64,000 nucleotides of DNA from Manduca sexta (Eukaryota > Arthropoda > Insecta > Lepidoptera > Sphingidae). Below, in pieces: positions 1 to 13,610 of the stretch (position 1 is the first letter of the stretch; every line of letters begins with the position of its first letter). The DNA lies in assembly GCF_014839805.1 (NCBI RefSeq), contig NC_051128.1:11670466-11734465 (forward strand), in the 5' to 3' direction. The notes under the pieces were generated by a model. That model did no database searches. It was not told the origin of the DNA and was given only the letters and a program-made list of their open reading frames with translations. The position numbers and the translations under genes are program-made.

Positions 1-1464
1 ACCTGACCACTACAATCGTATCGTCATACATCATTTTGTGAAAGATCGTATTATCAAGACCTTAAATATTCACATTAAGGATGTTTATGTTAAATCGTAC
101 AGTTATATTAAAATCGCTATACAAACATAACAGTATTTTTTTTTGCACATAAATGATTCACTGTTTGTTTCCAACTTGCCCTAATTGTCTATCTATGATA
201 ATGACCGTTATAATGCCGTGTACGCACTCTCGAACGGGGAATGCAACGCGAACATGAATCACGAATGTTTGGGTCGTATGTACAGTCGCAAAAAACATGA
301 AAATTGAACATAATTCGACGTATTATGTAGTACCATATTGTATTCTTTATTTACTCTTATAAAGTGTAAATATAAGTGATAAAAATTGTTAGCGTTGGAA
401 TTTACTGCGATGTGTGTTCATAGGACTCTTTATTCAGAATTTTTTCTTTATTGCTTCGTATCGTATTGAAAATGATAGCTAAATTATTTGCAAGCGTTGT
501 CCACTGACATGTGAAGCTTGGTCCAATCTACTATCAACAAACGATGTACAAGTACTATTTTGTTGCCGTTTCCAGGATTATAGATGTGTAACAGGGCATT
601 TGATTTTGCATATATGATGATGTCTATTAGTGACGAAAAAAATATAAGTCCAAGTAGACAGTTGAGGCGTCGAGTTTACCATCTGACAAGCGATCTTAGC
701 CTCCTTGAATCGCTACAAGCATTATAAGGATATCTATTTGTTATGTTGCATAGTACGCAACATGTTCTACAGTGTGTACAAGACTTTAAATTATTTATTC
801 ACACACTTTTTCAACACATTCTGACAAACTGTATAAAAATGTAAGTGCTCTCGAAATCATCAATGACTTGATGGCTCGATGACTGCGCGGTCATTGGCTC
901 GTGATGAATGACGGTCACCGATGACGACACGCGTGTGCTGGTGATTTTGTGTAATTCGATGCGATGATTACCTGGCTAATAACCTATTTTGATGATTTAA
1001 TTTATTTTTTATGTATGGTAGTTTAACGAAGATTTTGGAATACCGAGATGAGGGTCGCGGGTTCGATTCTCATACTGTAATTAAAGCTCGTAGTACATCT
1101 GACTGCAAGTTACATATGATTACAATGTCAATTGAATGAGTTGGTTCTAAAACGAACAGTTTCTCGCATAAAAGAGACCCATGATGGACCACCTAGTTAT
1201 ATCATTATAAAATTATTTCATATGTTTACGTGGATGTGAGATATTGAAATAAAACTATTTTACGAAACTTCGAGAGAAAATCATAATATACAAAAACGCG
1301 ATAAAATTCGTAAAAATATATCTAAAATGCCACTACACAGATAGGAGCGCAAACGTTTAGTTTTTTTTTTATTGAGTTCACAAAACTGGTTGCACCACAG
1401 TACAGAGTTTACAAAAGTACATGTGTGTCACACCTTCTTGGTGTGACACAGATGCATATTTCTT
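1..1464. other. Noncoding, no gene seen
   Basis: AT-rich. Only a B-box-like GGGTTCGATTC at 1059-1069 hints at a decayed tRNA-derived SINE. Confidence 0.6.
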
Positions 1465-1790
1465 TATTTTAATGATTTGAATGACGAGACGAGCTTGTCG
1501 TTCGCCTGATGGTAAGCGATACGACCGCCCATAAACAGTAGAAACACCATCCAACACGTTGAATTACAAAGTATTGTTTGGTATTCTACTGCGCTCGCCA
1601 TCCTGAGACATGAGAAGTTAGTCTCATAATGGCCAGTAGTTACACTGACTAAAATGTCCTTCAAACCGGAACACAATACTGACTACACACTGCTGCTTGG
1701 CGGCAGAAATAGACATTGCGGTGATACCTACCCAGGCGGACTCTCACATATGAGCGGCTTACCACCAGTAAAACATACTTACCCTATATT
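1465..1790 (+). repeat. Dispersed repeat family A, copy 1
   Basis: Contains TTCGCCTGATGGTAAGCGAT, ACCGCCCATAAACAGTAGAA and CCTACCCAGGCGGACTCTCA. It is shared with copies at 21062-21195, 27630-27775, 47544-47830 (reversed) and 63823-64000. Short ORFs here are repeat-derived. Confidence 0.8.
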
Positions 1791-1860
1791 TCTTATCTAT
1801 CAATACAATTTAAACAAAGTCGTTAATCATAAGCTTACTATAAATTATTCATTCTAGCAG

Positions 1861-4800
1861 CTTTCTTTCGATGTTGAGGTCGTCGCACACTTCCGGCTCG
1901 ACAGAGGTCGCAACCTTGGCTCGTTGCCAGCTGCCTTCCATCACTGTCGGAGTCAGGCGTCAAGAGTGAGAGGTGGCGGGTTCGAATTTCGCGTTTCAGA
2001 AGGTTGTTATATTCGAATTGGATTTTAACTGACTTCCAAGAAAAGACGAGATTCTCAATTCGTGTTTGTATAATATATTGATTGTAGAGTACGCTTTGAT
2101 AAAACTGAAGTATGTTTTTTTTTTACATTGACTAGTGTGCTGGTGCGTAATTACAAACTACGGGGGGTTAGAACTATTGAGTATTTACTTTGTACTTTCA
2201 GTGGTTATTTTGTATTTATCAGTTTCGCATTAACTATGTTTCAAACAGGGTCATTTATTTTCATACGTGTTATTAACTTTATTATGAGAAATAGTATTTT
2301 AGTTTTTAATGCAGTAAATTATTTAATCTATGTTGTTATTATATAATCATTATAATTATGTAATTAAAAATGATGGTAACAAATAACCGTAGTTTATTAC
2401 AATACCTAATGATGTGGTAAATTTATGCTCCATTGTATTACAATATATTTTTCTTAGTTGCATCATTTGTAATAAATTGTATTGTTTATAGTCTATTTAA
2501 AGGTTAATGGAAAATGCATATAACAAATACATTAAGTAGGTACCTATCAGCTACGTAATGGTCTCGTCATTTGTTTTTTGTGCTAAATGTATTTGAAACA
2601 AGGCAGCATTATTATAACACTGCTCAAACAATATTTTCTCGTTTAAAAGCTTGATGAAGTAATATAGCAGGCCAGCATAATTCTGACAAGATTTTTTCCA
2701 TGAAAAATATGGTCGACTAATAAAGAATCGGCGGGTAGTGGATGGATATGGGCTGCTTAAGACCGGGATGGGTGACGCTCACTTGGGGAGGGCTACCTTC
2801 AGCAATGGAGGGCGACAGGCTGATTGATAAAAATAATTTGTTCGCAGGAACGTATGAACTGCCAGCGCTAACAATTATTTAATACTATTTTTCTTTGTAA
2901 TAAATAACAACGAGATTGTAGCTTTTTCGTTGGCAATTCCAAGCCATGCGTCTATGCGCTAAATATTAGTTTTGTACGCTATAAAAGACAAAACATGAAG
3001 CTACTTTTTTAAAACTGAAGATCTTGTACAAATTTATTGCAACTCATGTTTTACAAAATAAATATCTTTATCTTTACTAGTATTAATACAGAAGTTGCTA
3101 TAAAGTCACCGTCACTGACACTGAAATACTAAAAACAATATAACAGAACACGGAAGATCAAACAATGTGACTAAAATCAATACGAGTCGATCCACAAACA
3201 AACCGTCAAACGTATTCGGAATGTTAATCGCGTTACATTCATCGTAAATGCGCACGAAGGTTGGCCGGTGATTAGAATCGAAGATAGAAAAGTTCTGACC
3301 TAACAAAAATAAAAAATATATTCGAATTGAGAACTTCCTCCTTTTTTGCAGTCGGTTAAAAATTTACACACTACTAGATAATGTTGTTTGTAAATCATGG
3401 ATTGACAGGGCTGTACTAACTGTCATGTTCAATAAAAGATCCAACTCGCTTTTTTCGATCTTAAAAATGAATCAATCAGAACAAAGTTTTTTTTTGACAT
3501 ATTTACAAATGAGTTTTTTTGATTGGTCTGTTTTGGGAATCAGATTGAAGATCGGGATTAGGATCGTTTGTTGAAAACAGCTGTAAGTGAAGAAAAGGTT
3601 ATTATTGTCTGTACGTTTAATACTCTGAGGGGTATTTATAAGGCATACTTATATACGTTATAATTAAATTCACTGTATACGTAATCAGCAAATAATAGAG
3701 AACAATTCTATAGCATTTAGAGAGCAAAATTATAATTACAACAATCAACGAAGTCAGAATTTTCTACGAAGCCGCGTGATCTACGGACAATAAATCAGTT
3801 TAACATAATTTTTAAAAATTAAATTTTTTTAATAGGTGTTACAGACTGACTCAACATTCAGAAGTAGGCACATCACAGCTCTGAGATGGGCACTGAATCT
3901 AAGCCTATTCCTATATAGACAAAGTAGCGTAGAAACTAGTGCATATATGTAATCACAGAGGAAGCTGATCGCACTGCGTAGCAATCGAAACGGGTCATGA
4001 TATCTAGAATGTTTACAACGCTTTTGCTGTCAGTCAATATTATCTTATTTCGAAAATACTACTACCGGTACACGCTTGACAGAAAGCTTTGGATTCTCAA
4101 CTTCGTTGTTCCGGTTACACCAACGTCACTCCTGCGCAGATATATTTTTTTACAGTGAAATGTCAGTGTTGATTAACTTGTGAGGTAGCAACTAGTAATA
4201 TAGAAATCCTACTTCTGTTGAGGATTTTTGTGCGACAAGTACTAAAAGTTATATACAATTTGAGCGCTTAATTATATACAAACTTTACCTTTTTTTATTT
4301 TTGAATAAATTTAACTACCGCTATAGTTACGACCAATTTTGGTTACACACGGGATTTGAATCTGCCACATATCAAGGCTATGCCAATAACAAAGCTGTGA
4401 TACAGGACTTCCATAAACACAGTTCATAAAAAAATCCATATTTAGGTATGTTGGTTGTGTAAAAACATTAAATTCTTACGTAACCCTTGCTTCTCTATTA
4501 AAGGTAAGGATATATTAAAATAGCTTTAGTCATTGATTTCCTACAGTTTATTGTCAAATGTAGTCTAATATGGTAGTCCGTATAATAAAGGATGAGGAAA
4601 TTTTATTATGTAAAACTACCTAGTGATCTTATAATGCGTAAAAACTCATATCAAATCAAATTTGAAATAATTACTTTAAAGAAGGCCATGTTCAGCAGTG
4701 GACTTCCAAAGATTGAAGTAGAATACCTCAGTAAATGCCACATCACGCACATCGGCCCTTGCTAGGGGCTAAGTGCGGAAAAAGGAGCCCTTGAATTATA

Positions 4801-7800
4801 GAACATAGAACATATAGGTAGATACCTATAATATACCTCTACCTACATACCTTAGTAGGAATTGTGGTCACAAAAATTGCAACGCATGCCACTTTTATTG
4901 ATTCGTTTTCAACGAAAGCGAGGGCGAGACGGACCCGACGACAGGCGATAAAATACGTTTCCATTTGTATGCAAAACATTGTATTGTAATAAATCTGTTT
5001 GTTTTTGACAATAAAAGGATCGCAAATAACTATACCTCCATTTAAGTGTAGAAATCGGTTTATAACCGTTCCCATTGTCGCCGCAAACCGCTCCTGTTTA
5101 GTTAAAAACGCGATATTAATACTAACAAGATTATGTTAAACAAAAACTTGTATTATAAATAACAAAAAAAATATAGAGATGATTTTCGTGTTAGGTATTT
5201 ATATTTTAATATTGTACGTCACGAAACTCAAGGGAGCGGCCCACGGTTTTCATAGAATAGTCTACGTAAGCAGTTGTATCTGGTAGTTAAACTTGTTTCG
5301 TTGTGTGACGTCATAAAATAGACAAAAAATACTGCCAGTGGGCAGCGCCTATTGAGGCGTGTTATTTATGTAGTTCCAAGTCCAACCATATTAGTTGTTT
5401 CAATAGTGAATTGGGAATTAGTCAAAACATTTCTCACTCTAATTATAACGGCACGTAACCTAATCGAATATATACTGATACAACATACAACTCTGAAACG
5501 CAAAATATCCTCGTATCAAGAGTAAATCTCCGACGTCACCAGGGAAAGATCCAGCATCCGTTCAAGATTACATCACGATCAATCTTTCTACGTGTTTACG
5601 TTACTGATACGCGCCGATGACTTGTATATTATGCCGGCTAGTATATTTAGATATCGACTGCTTAGTCGAGTGGCATGTAGTTTGAGTATTGCAAGTTTCT
5701 GGGTTCGATTTTTATGTAAATTTTCACAAAACGTTTGATCGGAAAGAATGGTTTGTGATTTATTGTACCCGTATATGATCATTAAACCGAATTCTCTACA
5801 CACTCTCTGACGCCCATTTTCACAAATCACAAACTAGTGCAATCACTTTTCGCCGTGTGTATTCCATTCCTTGAGGAGATAGGGGGCGAGCCTTTCAACA
5901 TATGGGCACAAATTCCAGACTTCGGGCTGGTACTGAGTAGACAAACGAATTCTATAGTACGAAAGTTAAGTGGGTTACCTAGGATTTATATTTACATAGT
6001 ATCGGGCCTTTCTTTATGGGTAGGTAGAGGTGTAACATTACTCGCTAACGAGGTATATTCCATAATAACGGCCAAACAACTTCTTAAGATGTTTTGCACT
6101 ATAGTAGAGCTATTGAACAAAGAATATAAAATAGCCTTATACAGTCTGAAACCGATATATAACACCCGCGTTTCCCTACCTTTGAATGTTGATGGAAATG
6201 TGCCTCTAAGGGGCACAAATGTAGATCGACATTTACGATTACAAACGTGTATCCTTCCCAAAGTCCCTTGAGGGGCTTCGGGAGTCGTGTACGCTAAAAT
6301 GTGCCAAGGCTTTCCATACTATTTAATTATAGTACCTGTTTGCAGTATGGTTGGTGTTACGTGGTTGGGGATATTTTAAAAATCTGACTTACATTTACAA
6401 AACAGTGTTTGAATATTTTTTTAATTAAGTACAGTGAAAAGATGATCAAAGGAGTTTTTTGTGAGATTGTTTTTTTACTTATAAATTTTGAAGTTCTAGT
6501 AACTCTAAAGTATTGAGTTTCTTAACTAGAAGCAACGTTACATTGCAAGTATGTAGATTTGGTAGATTTTGTAGACAAAGCTTTGACAATCCACTAATTT
6601 TCATTGGATCGCCTTAGTATGTTAGAGATTAAACAATCCCTTACGATAGGACATTTTTTTTCATAAATAATTCAGTCTCAATTTCAATATCAATTTATTG
6701 TACGCAATGCTTGTTAACAAAGTGTGTTTAAATAATATAGATAAATAATCGTGGACCCCGCCTCGCAAGGCAAAAATTGCAAGAGAGGGAGAAACTGTGA
6801 TAAAATATTATGTATTGTTTTTTGTTATTACTTAGAATTAAAAGTAGGTATATTAATATTGTATAATGTAAATGATGACAATCAATGATATTTGAAAATA
6901 TCACAATACTGTATGTGGATAATTGTTAAAAATATCTCTAACTTCACAGTTTATAGTAATAATAACGGTGACAACAGAGCATAAAATGTAGTTAAAACAA
7001 TAATAATATTAAAAATATTGAGCGCTATGTTAAATTACAGTAAAATTATAATAATTATAACAGTTATTCAGCAAAGCTTATGGAAACCTCGTATTATTTC
7101 AAAACATTACTATAAGCACTGCACCTGTGATAACAATTATGTTTAAAACAATATGATTGTCGATTATTTAGGTTACTATTCAAATATGCACTATAGTTAA
7201 CTTCATGATTTACACAGAATAAATAGAGAAGACAAAGATAAACGATTCTTTAGTAAATAGACACGTCACACTTTAATAACCCGCATATCGTCTATAATTA
7301 ATATACATTTTGTAACAAAAAACAACATAGTATATATCTAATACATTAGTGTTTAATATTTTTAGCCATTTTCAATAATTTTCTGTGATTGTTTATTGTT
7401 ATTTTTCTTAAAAAGCTGGTGAATTTATGTTTTAAATGATATTTAACTTAAAGTTATGATACATTAATAATGCTGTCACAAACTATTGTACTGTTAGTGT
7501 TATTACAAGCTATACGACGTACAATAGTGATAATATTAAAGCATACAAGTATATGTAGTCAACAACACGTAACTACAATGTGACGTTTATAATATGCCGA
7601 GAGGAAAACGATAGCAAACAATACTATATTTTCAATGGAAATAGAAAGCGCAAATATTTTACTATGACTTTCTGAACGTAAACAATTAAATAAAATTATT
7701 TAATATTCGCTGAAAGCAAGGATATAACAAATAGTTCACATCTTTTAGGATTAGATAATATGTAATTTCTGACTACCAAACAATATTCAAAATTGCTGTT

Positions 7801-9990
7801 CTTTCTACAATAATATAATTGTATAAAAAATATAGTATATTGACGTCAGTAATTTGAAACACGTGCAACCATAACCTCCTAAATATTAGCAACGAATATG
7901 TATCTACATAATTCATTTGTTTCTTGCCCAACCATTGGGATATTGTCGTCACAGTGACTTCACGCTATATAGTAAATAATAAAACATCAATATGTACTTA
8001 CATTGAAAGCTTTGAACATTTTTATAATTTTCATTGACTTGTCTGTTTAGATTACTGTTACCTCATTTAAGATGGTTCATGTATAGTAATTTCACATTTG
8101 ATTACCATTCATTATGGGACGTATTTTGTCCATTATTATACGTTTATACTTGTACAATTTACTTACAATATCACCATCTGTTCTTTAAAATTATAGTCAA
8201 TAATTTATAATTTTTTTACCCTCAATATGTGTTCATGTTAATTATTCACTCCGACATTCTAATTAGTACTATTTGTACAATTTCAACAGCTTATCAATTG
8301 ATACGGTTATCAACGCGTTATCATGGCGATAGGGACGCTGCGGAGCGACAGGGAATCGATAACCGCACAGGAAGCTAATAAAAATCATGTTATCTATGTC
8401 CACTGTCAACGGCGACCTCTTCAAGGGAGCTGATTATGTTTATGCATTTAATGTTTTTTCTGGTTTTGATAACATATTTTGTATAACATTGTCGTGTGAC
8501 GTCTATCTATGTTTAGAAATAATTTGGTTAATGTCTTTTGTTTATCGTTAATATTATTGTAAAAATCTTAGCTGTGTGTGCGGCATGGACCTCATACGTT
8601 GAGCTTCGATGTGGGCAGTATTAATAGAATTTTTCGTCGGTTTTTGTATCGGAAGAGGCTAAGGCTTTATTAAAAAAATATTTTGCTATCATCAAAAGTG
8701 GTTAGGCACGGGTAAAACGGACGTACGGATCGACACAGTCGTGAAATAACGATTAAGCTCCTTAAATAAAGATTAACCACCTTAGTCATAGACGTTATTA
8801 TTAGCCAATCACAATGGCCCTATGGCTACGCACTGCGAAGGCTGCCATGCCGTCAGCACTGAGAAACAGACTTGTTATCACAGCTTTACTCCGTCCTTAG
8901 ATAAATAACGTCTATGAATAAGGGGTTAAGTTTCATATTATTCTGTTGTAGTGGGAGGTAAATTGAATATTTATCGTTGCCAAAAAAATATAACATGTCA
9001 TACATGCATATTGAGTATATCGTAAAAAAAAATACAAAAACTAATCTTGACATTTGGAAAAAAACCAATCCAAATTAGTTAACAAGTTTAGCTTTTTTAA
9101 AAAACAGACCTTGAATGTAAATTCAAGTTTAATTGAATTAGTTTTTAAGTGATTTCATTACGGCGTGACAGGCTTTGAACCAAAAAAATTTATAGTTGAT
9201 TAGGATTTTCCAATTTATTTCAGATGTTATTCTGTTATTGGCAAAATACGTCTGCATCTCTCAGGACAGACTGCAGTAAGAAACAAGTAATGTCTATTTT
9301 ATAACAATGCAGTTTATTATTTATCTATACAAACAGTATTGTTAAACGTTAATAAATACATACAAACAATATTTTCGGTGAAACAATTTAGATGCGAGAA
9401 TCAACCCACGATCACTCGTTTTTCGTTGATTTCCTTATGTCAAACAAAGTTTCCGAGAAAATGTTTGACATTAATTATCGTTCCTGACATACTTTAGTGT
9501 TCGTAAACTTGAAATAGTTCAATGGTTCACTTTGCCATGCACGTATGAAAAAAGTTCATTGAACAAAAATTAACAATTCTTAGATTCAGTAACACGTGTC
9601 AACAAGTTACTATGCGGAAATTTAGATATTAATGAAACCACATTCCAACACGCAAAAACAAAAGATTTTAAAATATACTTAACATTTATTTACATATTCA
9701 GAGATAACAGTTTCATAATCCATACTTATATAAATGTATTATAAATGCGAAATAACTCTATCTGCTTGTTATGCTTCCGTAACTAAACCACTGTACCTTT
9801 ACTGAAAATACTGAATAAACTTAAACCATAAGAAATTATTTAGACTATTTTTTATCCCCAAAACCATAGCGGGCTTTTATCCTGAAAAACTTTCACGCGG
9901 AGAAAGCCGCGAGCTAAAGCGAATTTTATATGTTTTTTAAATCGCACTATTTGAGCGATGCAAACCAGCGAAATGCAGCTAGATGGATTA
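1861..9990. other. Noncoding, repeat remnants
   Basis: No exon recognised. It holds MITE family C copy 1 (3428-3580), a SINE-like tail (4683-4715), a decayed tRNA-like head (5645-5715), a family E fragment (5870-5945) and a degenerate Helitron-like end (9885-9915). 6300-9800 shows nothing beyond AT-rich sequence; the 144-codon frame at 5837-6271 is repeat-derived. Confidence 0.6.
3428..3580. repeat. MITE family C, copy 1
   Basis: The ends read TTCAATAAAAGATCC and GGATCGTTTGTTGAAAA, inverted with respect to each other; the internal part is AATCAGAACAAAGTTTTTTT. Copies 2 and 3 are at 52940-53095 and 55040-55190. Confidence 0.6.
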
Positions 9991-10004
9991 ACCCTTTGTG
10001 GTTA

Positions 10005-10200
10005 AAGACTTTACCTTACGTTCCTCGATGTGCACGTCTAGTCTGCCGATCTATCTGTCTAGCTGGCTCGGGTGGCGAGTGGCGGACGATTGTCGCGTGT
10101 CGTTGACCCGGTCGCGATGGCGCGGCGGTTGTGACAGCCGGGTCAAGGTCGCGTGCAACCAGCTCTCGCGCCGGCACCGCGTTACCGTTAGATACGGTTT
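10005..10200. promoter_or_regulatory. CpG-rich patch, possible promoter or first exon
   Basis: This stretch is GC- and CpG-dense (for example GGTCGCGATGGCGCGGCGG) in an otherwise AT-rich 10 kb. On the minus strand it ends with a donor-like GAAC/GTAAGG at about 10017, as a 5'UTR exon would. No conserved protein is seen in any frame. It could equally be a remnant of a GC-rich element. Confidence 0.3.
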
Positions 10201-10775
10201 TGTCTTGGTTTATGGTGTGTGGTGTAAACGGAAAGCGATATAATAAAAATAAATACAATGTACCAACGGTCATACTTCTAGTACTGGTCCACGATTCGAT
10301 AAAGAATTCCATGAAAATTTCAATTACTACCTTTCGGTCTCAACAATAACACTCAAAACGAATAGTTGCGGATTATTTCGGCCTGGGAATTGTAATTGTG
10401 ACCTATCATCACACCAAACTCATTGCCCCTTGTAATGCATGCCATGCGAGGCTATTAAACTATTTAAATAAATAACAAAACGTTGTCACACAAATATTTC
10501 TCATGGCTGCCACTTCTTTATTGATAGCCCACATGTTACCACTAGACAAAGAACGGAGACGCTTCATTCAGTAACCGTTATGCAAGACAAGTCAAGGTTG
10601 CAAGTGCCACTTTCTCCGACCGTTAATCTAAGCGGATTAAAGATATCGGTACATTATAAGTGACTTAAATAGGGTAAGATCGTTACTATTTTTGATAACA
10701 AGAAAATGATAATCGCATAGAATTTCGAATTTGGAAATGATAATTTTGTCTCGGATATTTAAGGTAGTGTAGTTT

Positions 10776-11934
10776 CATTGAAATTAAACTAATTTTCGGA
10801 TTCTATCGCGGTGCTAGTATTTTATTTTCTCCCGACGTTTCGAAGACTTTGCAGCCTTCATGGTCACGGGGGGGACTGAGGTGTTGTTCATCCGTAAAGT
10901 CAAAGTTACAATATCTACCTACATTTTACAATTATACAACTTTTTTAAATTTTTTAAATTTTAGCTGTTGGTGGTCCGATCTACGCAGAATGAGCTCACA
11001 GTGTCTTGAAGTCTGGCAGCCGGTCTTTTGGGTTCCAATTTAATTAAATGTAGAACTGGATCCCAGGCTTGTGCAAGCTTCCAACCATCTTCCCTATTGA
11101 AATTAGGATGTTTTTAATTTCAATAGCCTCGCGAATCATCCTAGGCAGGAATCGGTGTTCTTTGGCGAGGATTTGTGGCTTGTCTAGTCGCAGATAATGA
11201 TTGGCGCCTCCCTCAGAGTGTTCAGCGACTGCAGACTTCGTCGAGCGTCGGTGTTTCACGTCAGCTATATGTTCTTTTACGCGGGTCCCTATATTTCTTT
11301 TTGTTTGCCCGATATAAGAGAGGCCACAGTTGCAATCTATTTTGTATACTCCCGGTTCTTGTAGAGGTATGTGACACTTGACAGGTGGTAAAAATTGACT
11401 AATCTTCTTAGGCGGCTTAAAAATAAGTTTTTATGGAAGCACGCTTCAGGATGTAGCCAATCTTGTCGGTGACTCCTCTTACATATGGTAATACAACCGG
11501 AACACGTTCAACTGTGGCTGGTTTCACTCGGTTTCTGTGACGGCGGCGTGGAATTTGGAGCTTGTTGTCTCGCAGTACTTGCTTGACATGTTGCAGCTCA
11601 GCGGCCAGGTGTTTCTCGTCACAGATTCCTTGTGCTCTCTGAAACAAAGATTTGCCCACGGTAGCTAACTGTTTTGGGTGGTGATGAGATTCACCGTTCA
11701 GATATTTATCAGTATGGGTCTGTTTCCGATATACAGTATGACTTAAGGTCTGATTAGGATTACGGATGATTAAAACATCTAAGAAAGCAAGAGATTTATT
11801 GTGTTCTAACTCCATAGTAAATTGGATTTTATTGTTGATGGAGTTAAGGTGATTTAAAAATGCAGTTACTTTATCAGATGGTAAAATTGTGAAAGTATCG
11901 TCTACGTACCGTTTATAAAACCTTGGAGTGACCG
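10776..11934 (-). repeat. Left arm of PLE inverted repeat
   Basis: Reverse-complement copy of 12454-13610. It carries the YVDD-to-GIY-YIG part of the ORF on the minus strand, broken by homopolymer indels: one fewer A near 11115 and one extra near 11425 relative to the right arm. A minus-strand frame 12040-11417 keeps FYKRYVDDTF through KRASIKTYF before the shift. Confidence 0.9.
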
Positions 11935-13427
11935 ATAAGTTAAATCTTGACGTAAACTTGCTCGTTCCTTCGTGTGCAAAACCGCCTAAACTGTATGGGT
12001 TGCCGAAAATACACAAATTAAATGCTCCGCTACGTCCCATAGTGAGTCAAATCGACACACCAACCTACAGATTGGCTCAGCACGTAGCAAAAGTGCTTTC
12101 ACCACTTAGAGGAAACACTAGAGCGTCTGTGAAGGATTCATACCAATTTGTCAGCGATATTAAAGACCTAAAATTAGCTGACAATGAAACTATGGTCAGT
12201 TTTGATGTCTAGTCTCTCTTTACGAGCTTACCAGTACAAGATTGCATCAGAATTGTATCTAAGAAGTTAGCAGAGAATAACATTCCTGTGGAATATGCAG
12301 AACTACTCCAACATTGCCTTACATCTGGCTATATGTTGTGGAATAATCAGTTCTATGTACAAGTTGAGGGGGTAGCGATGGGCTCCCCTGTATCTCCGGT
12401 AGTCGCCAATATATATATGGAGGACTTCGAGGAGACAGCCCTGAGTACAGCCCCGGTCACTCCAAGGTTTTATAAACGGTACGTAGACGATACTTTCACA
12501 ATTTTACCATCTGATAAAGTAACTGCATTTTTAAATCACCTTAACTCCATCAACAATAAAATCCAATTTACTATGGAGTTAGAACACAATAAATCTCTTG
12601 CTTTCTTAGATGTTTTAATCATCCGTAATCCTAATCAGACCTTAAGTCATACTGTATATCGGAAACAGACCCATACTGATAAATATCTGAACGGTGAATC
12701 TCATCACCACCCAAAACAGTTAGCTACCGTGGGCAAATCTTTGTTTCAGAGAGCACAAGGAATCTGTGACGAAAAACACCTGGCCGCTGAGCTGCAACAT
12801 GTCAAGCAAGTACTGCGAGACAACAAGCTCCAAATTCCACGCCGCCGTCACAGAAACCGAGTGAAACCAGCCACAGTTGAACGTGTTCCGGTTGTATTAC
12901 CATATGTAAGAGGAGTCACCGACAAGATTGGCTACATCCTGAAGCGTGCTTCCATAAAAACTTATTTTAAGCCGCCTAAGAAGATTAGTCAATTTTTACC
13001 ACCTGTCAAGTGTCACATACCTCTACAAGAACCGGGAGTATACAAAATAGATTGCAACTGTGGCCTCTCTTATATCGGGCAAACAAAAAGAAATATAGGG
13101 ACCCGCGTAAAAGAACATATAGCTGACGTGAAACACCGACGCTCGACGAAGTCTGCAGTCGCTGAACACTCTGAGGGAGGCGCCAATCATTATCTGCGAC
13201 TAGACAAGCCACAAATCCTCGCCAAAGAACACCGATTCCTGCCTAGGATGATTCGCGAGGCTATTGAAATTAAAAAACATCCTAATTTCAATAGGGAAGA
13301 TGGTTGGAAGCTTGCACAAGCCTGGGATCCAGTTCTACATTTAATTAAATTGGAACCCAAAAGACCGGCTGCCAGACTTCAAGACACTGTGAGCTCATTC
13401 TGCGTAGAACGGACCACCAACAGCTAA
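11928..13427 (+). pseudogene. PLE reverse transcriptase / GIY-YIG ORF, one stop
   Basis: One frame runs from 11928 to 13427 with a single in-frame TAG at 12210-12212, directly after SFDV and before SLFTS. Visible in order: YGLPKIHK and LRPIVSQID (RT fingers), SFDV (palm A region), GVAMGSPVSPVVANIYME (RT motif), FYKRYVDDTF (catalytic YVDD at about 12478), then EHNKSLAFLDVL. The endonuclease follows with GVYKIDC and YIGQTKRNIGTRVKEH (about 13036-13115), the GIY-YIG nuclease core. It ends naturally at TAA after VERTTNS. The N-terminal part before the fingers is missing. One stop plus truncation makes it nonfunctional as it stands. Confidence 0.85.
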
Positions 13428-13610
13428 AAAAAAAATTTTAAAAAGTTGTATAATTGTAAAATGTAGGTAGATATTGTAACTTTGACTTTACGGATGAACA
13501 ACACCTCAGTCCCCCCCCGTGACCATGAAGGCTGCAAAGTCTTCGAAACGTCGGGAGAAAATAAAATACTAGCACCGCGATAGAATCCGAAAATTAGTTT
13601 AATTTCAATG
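12454..13610 (+). repeat. Right arm of PLE inverted repeat
   Basis: Mate of 10776-11934. It ends with the PLE terminal block 13521-13610 (containing CGAAACGTCGGGAG), which is also found as a solitary fragment near 47850-47910. Confidence 0.9.
13519..13556 (+). ncRNA. Hammerhead-like core in PLE terminal repeat
   Basis: The block contains ATGAAG, a short loop-forming stretch, then GAAAC immediately followed by GTC. This is the order and spacing of the minimal hammerhead motifs described in PLE terminal repeats (CUGAUGA, stem, GAAAC, GUC). The first conserved box is imperfect here (CCATGAAG), so activity is doubtful. It is mirrored in the left arm near 10830-10868 and in the 47.87-kb fragment. 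Confidence 0.4.

Noticed and set aside
5837..6271. 144-codon plus-strand frame
   Set aside because: It begins inside a dispersed repeat fragment, has no recognisable domain, and overlaps an equally long antisense frame.
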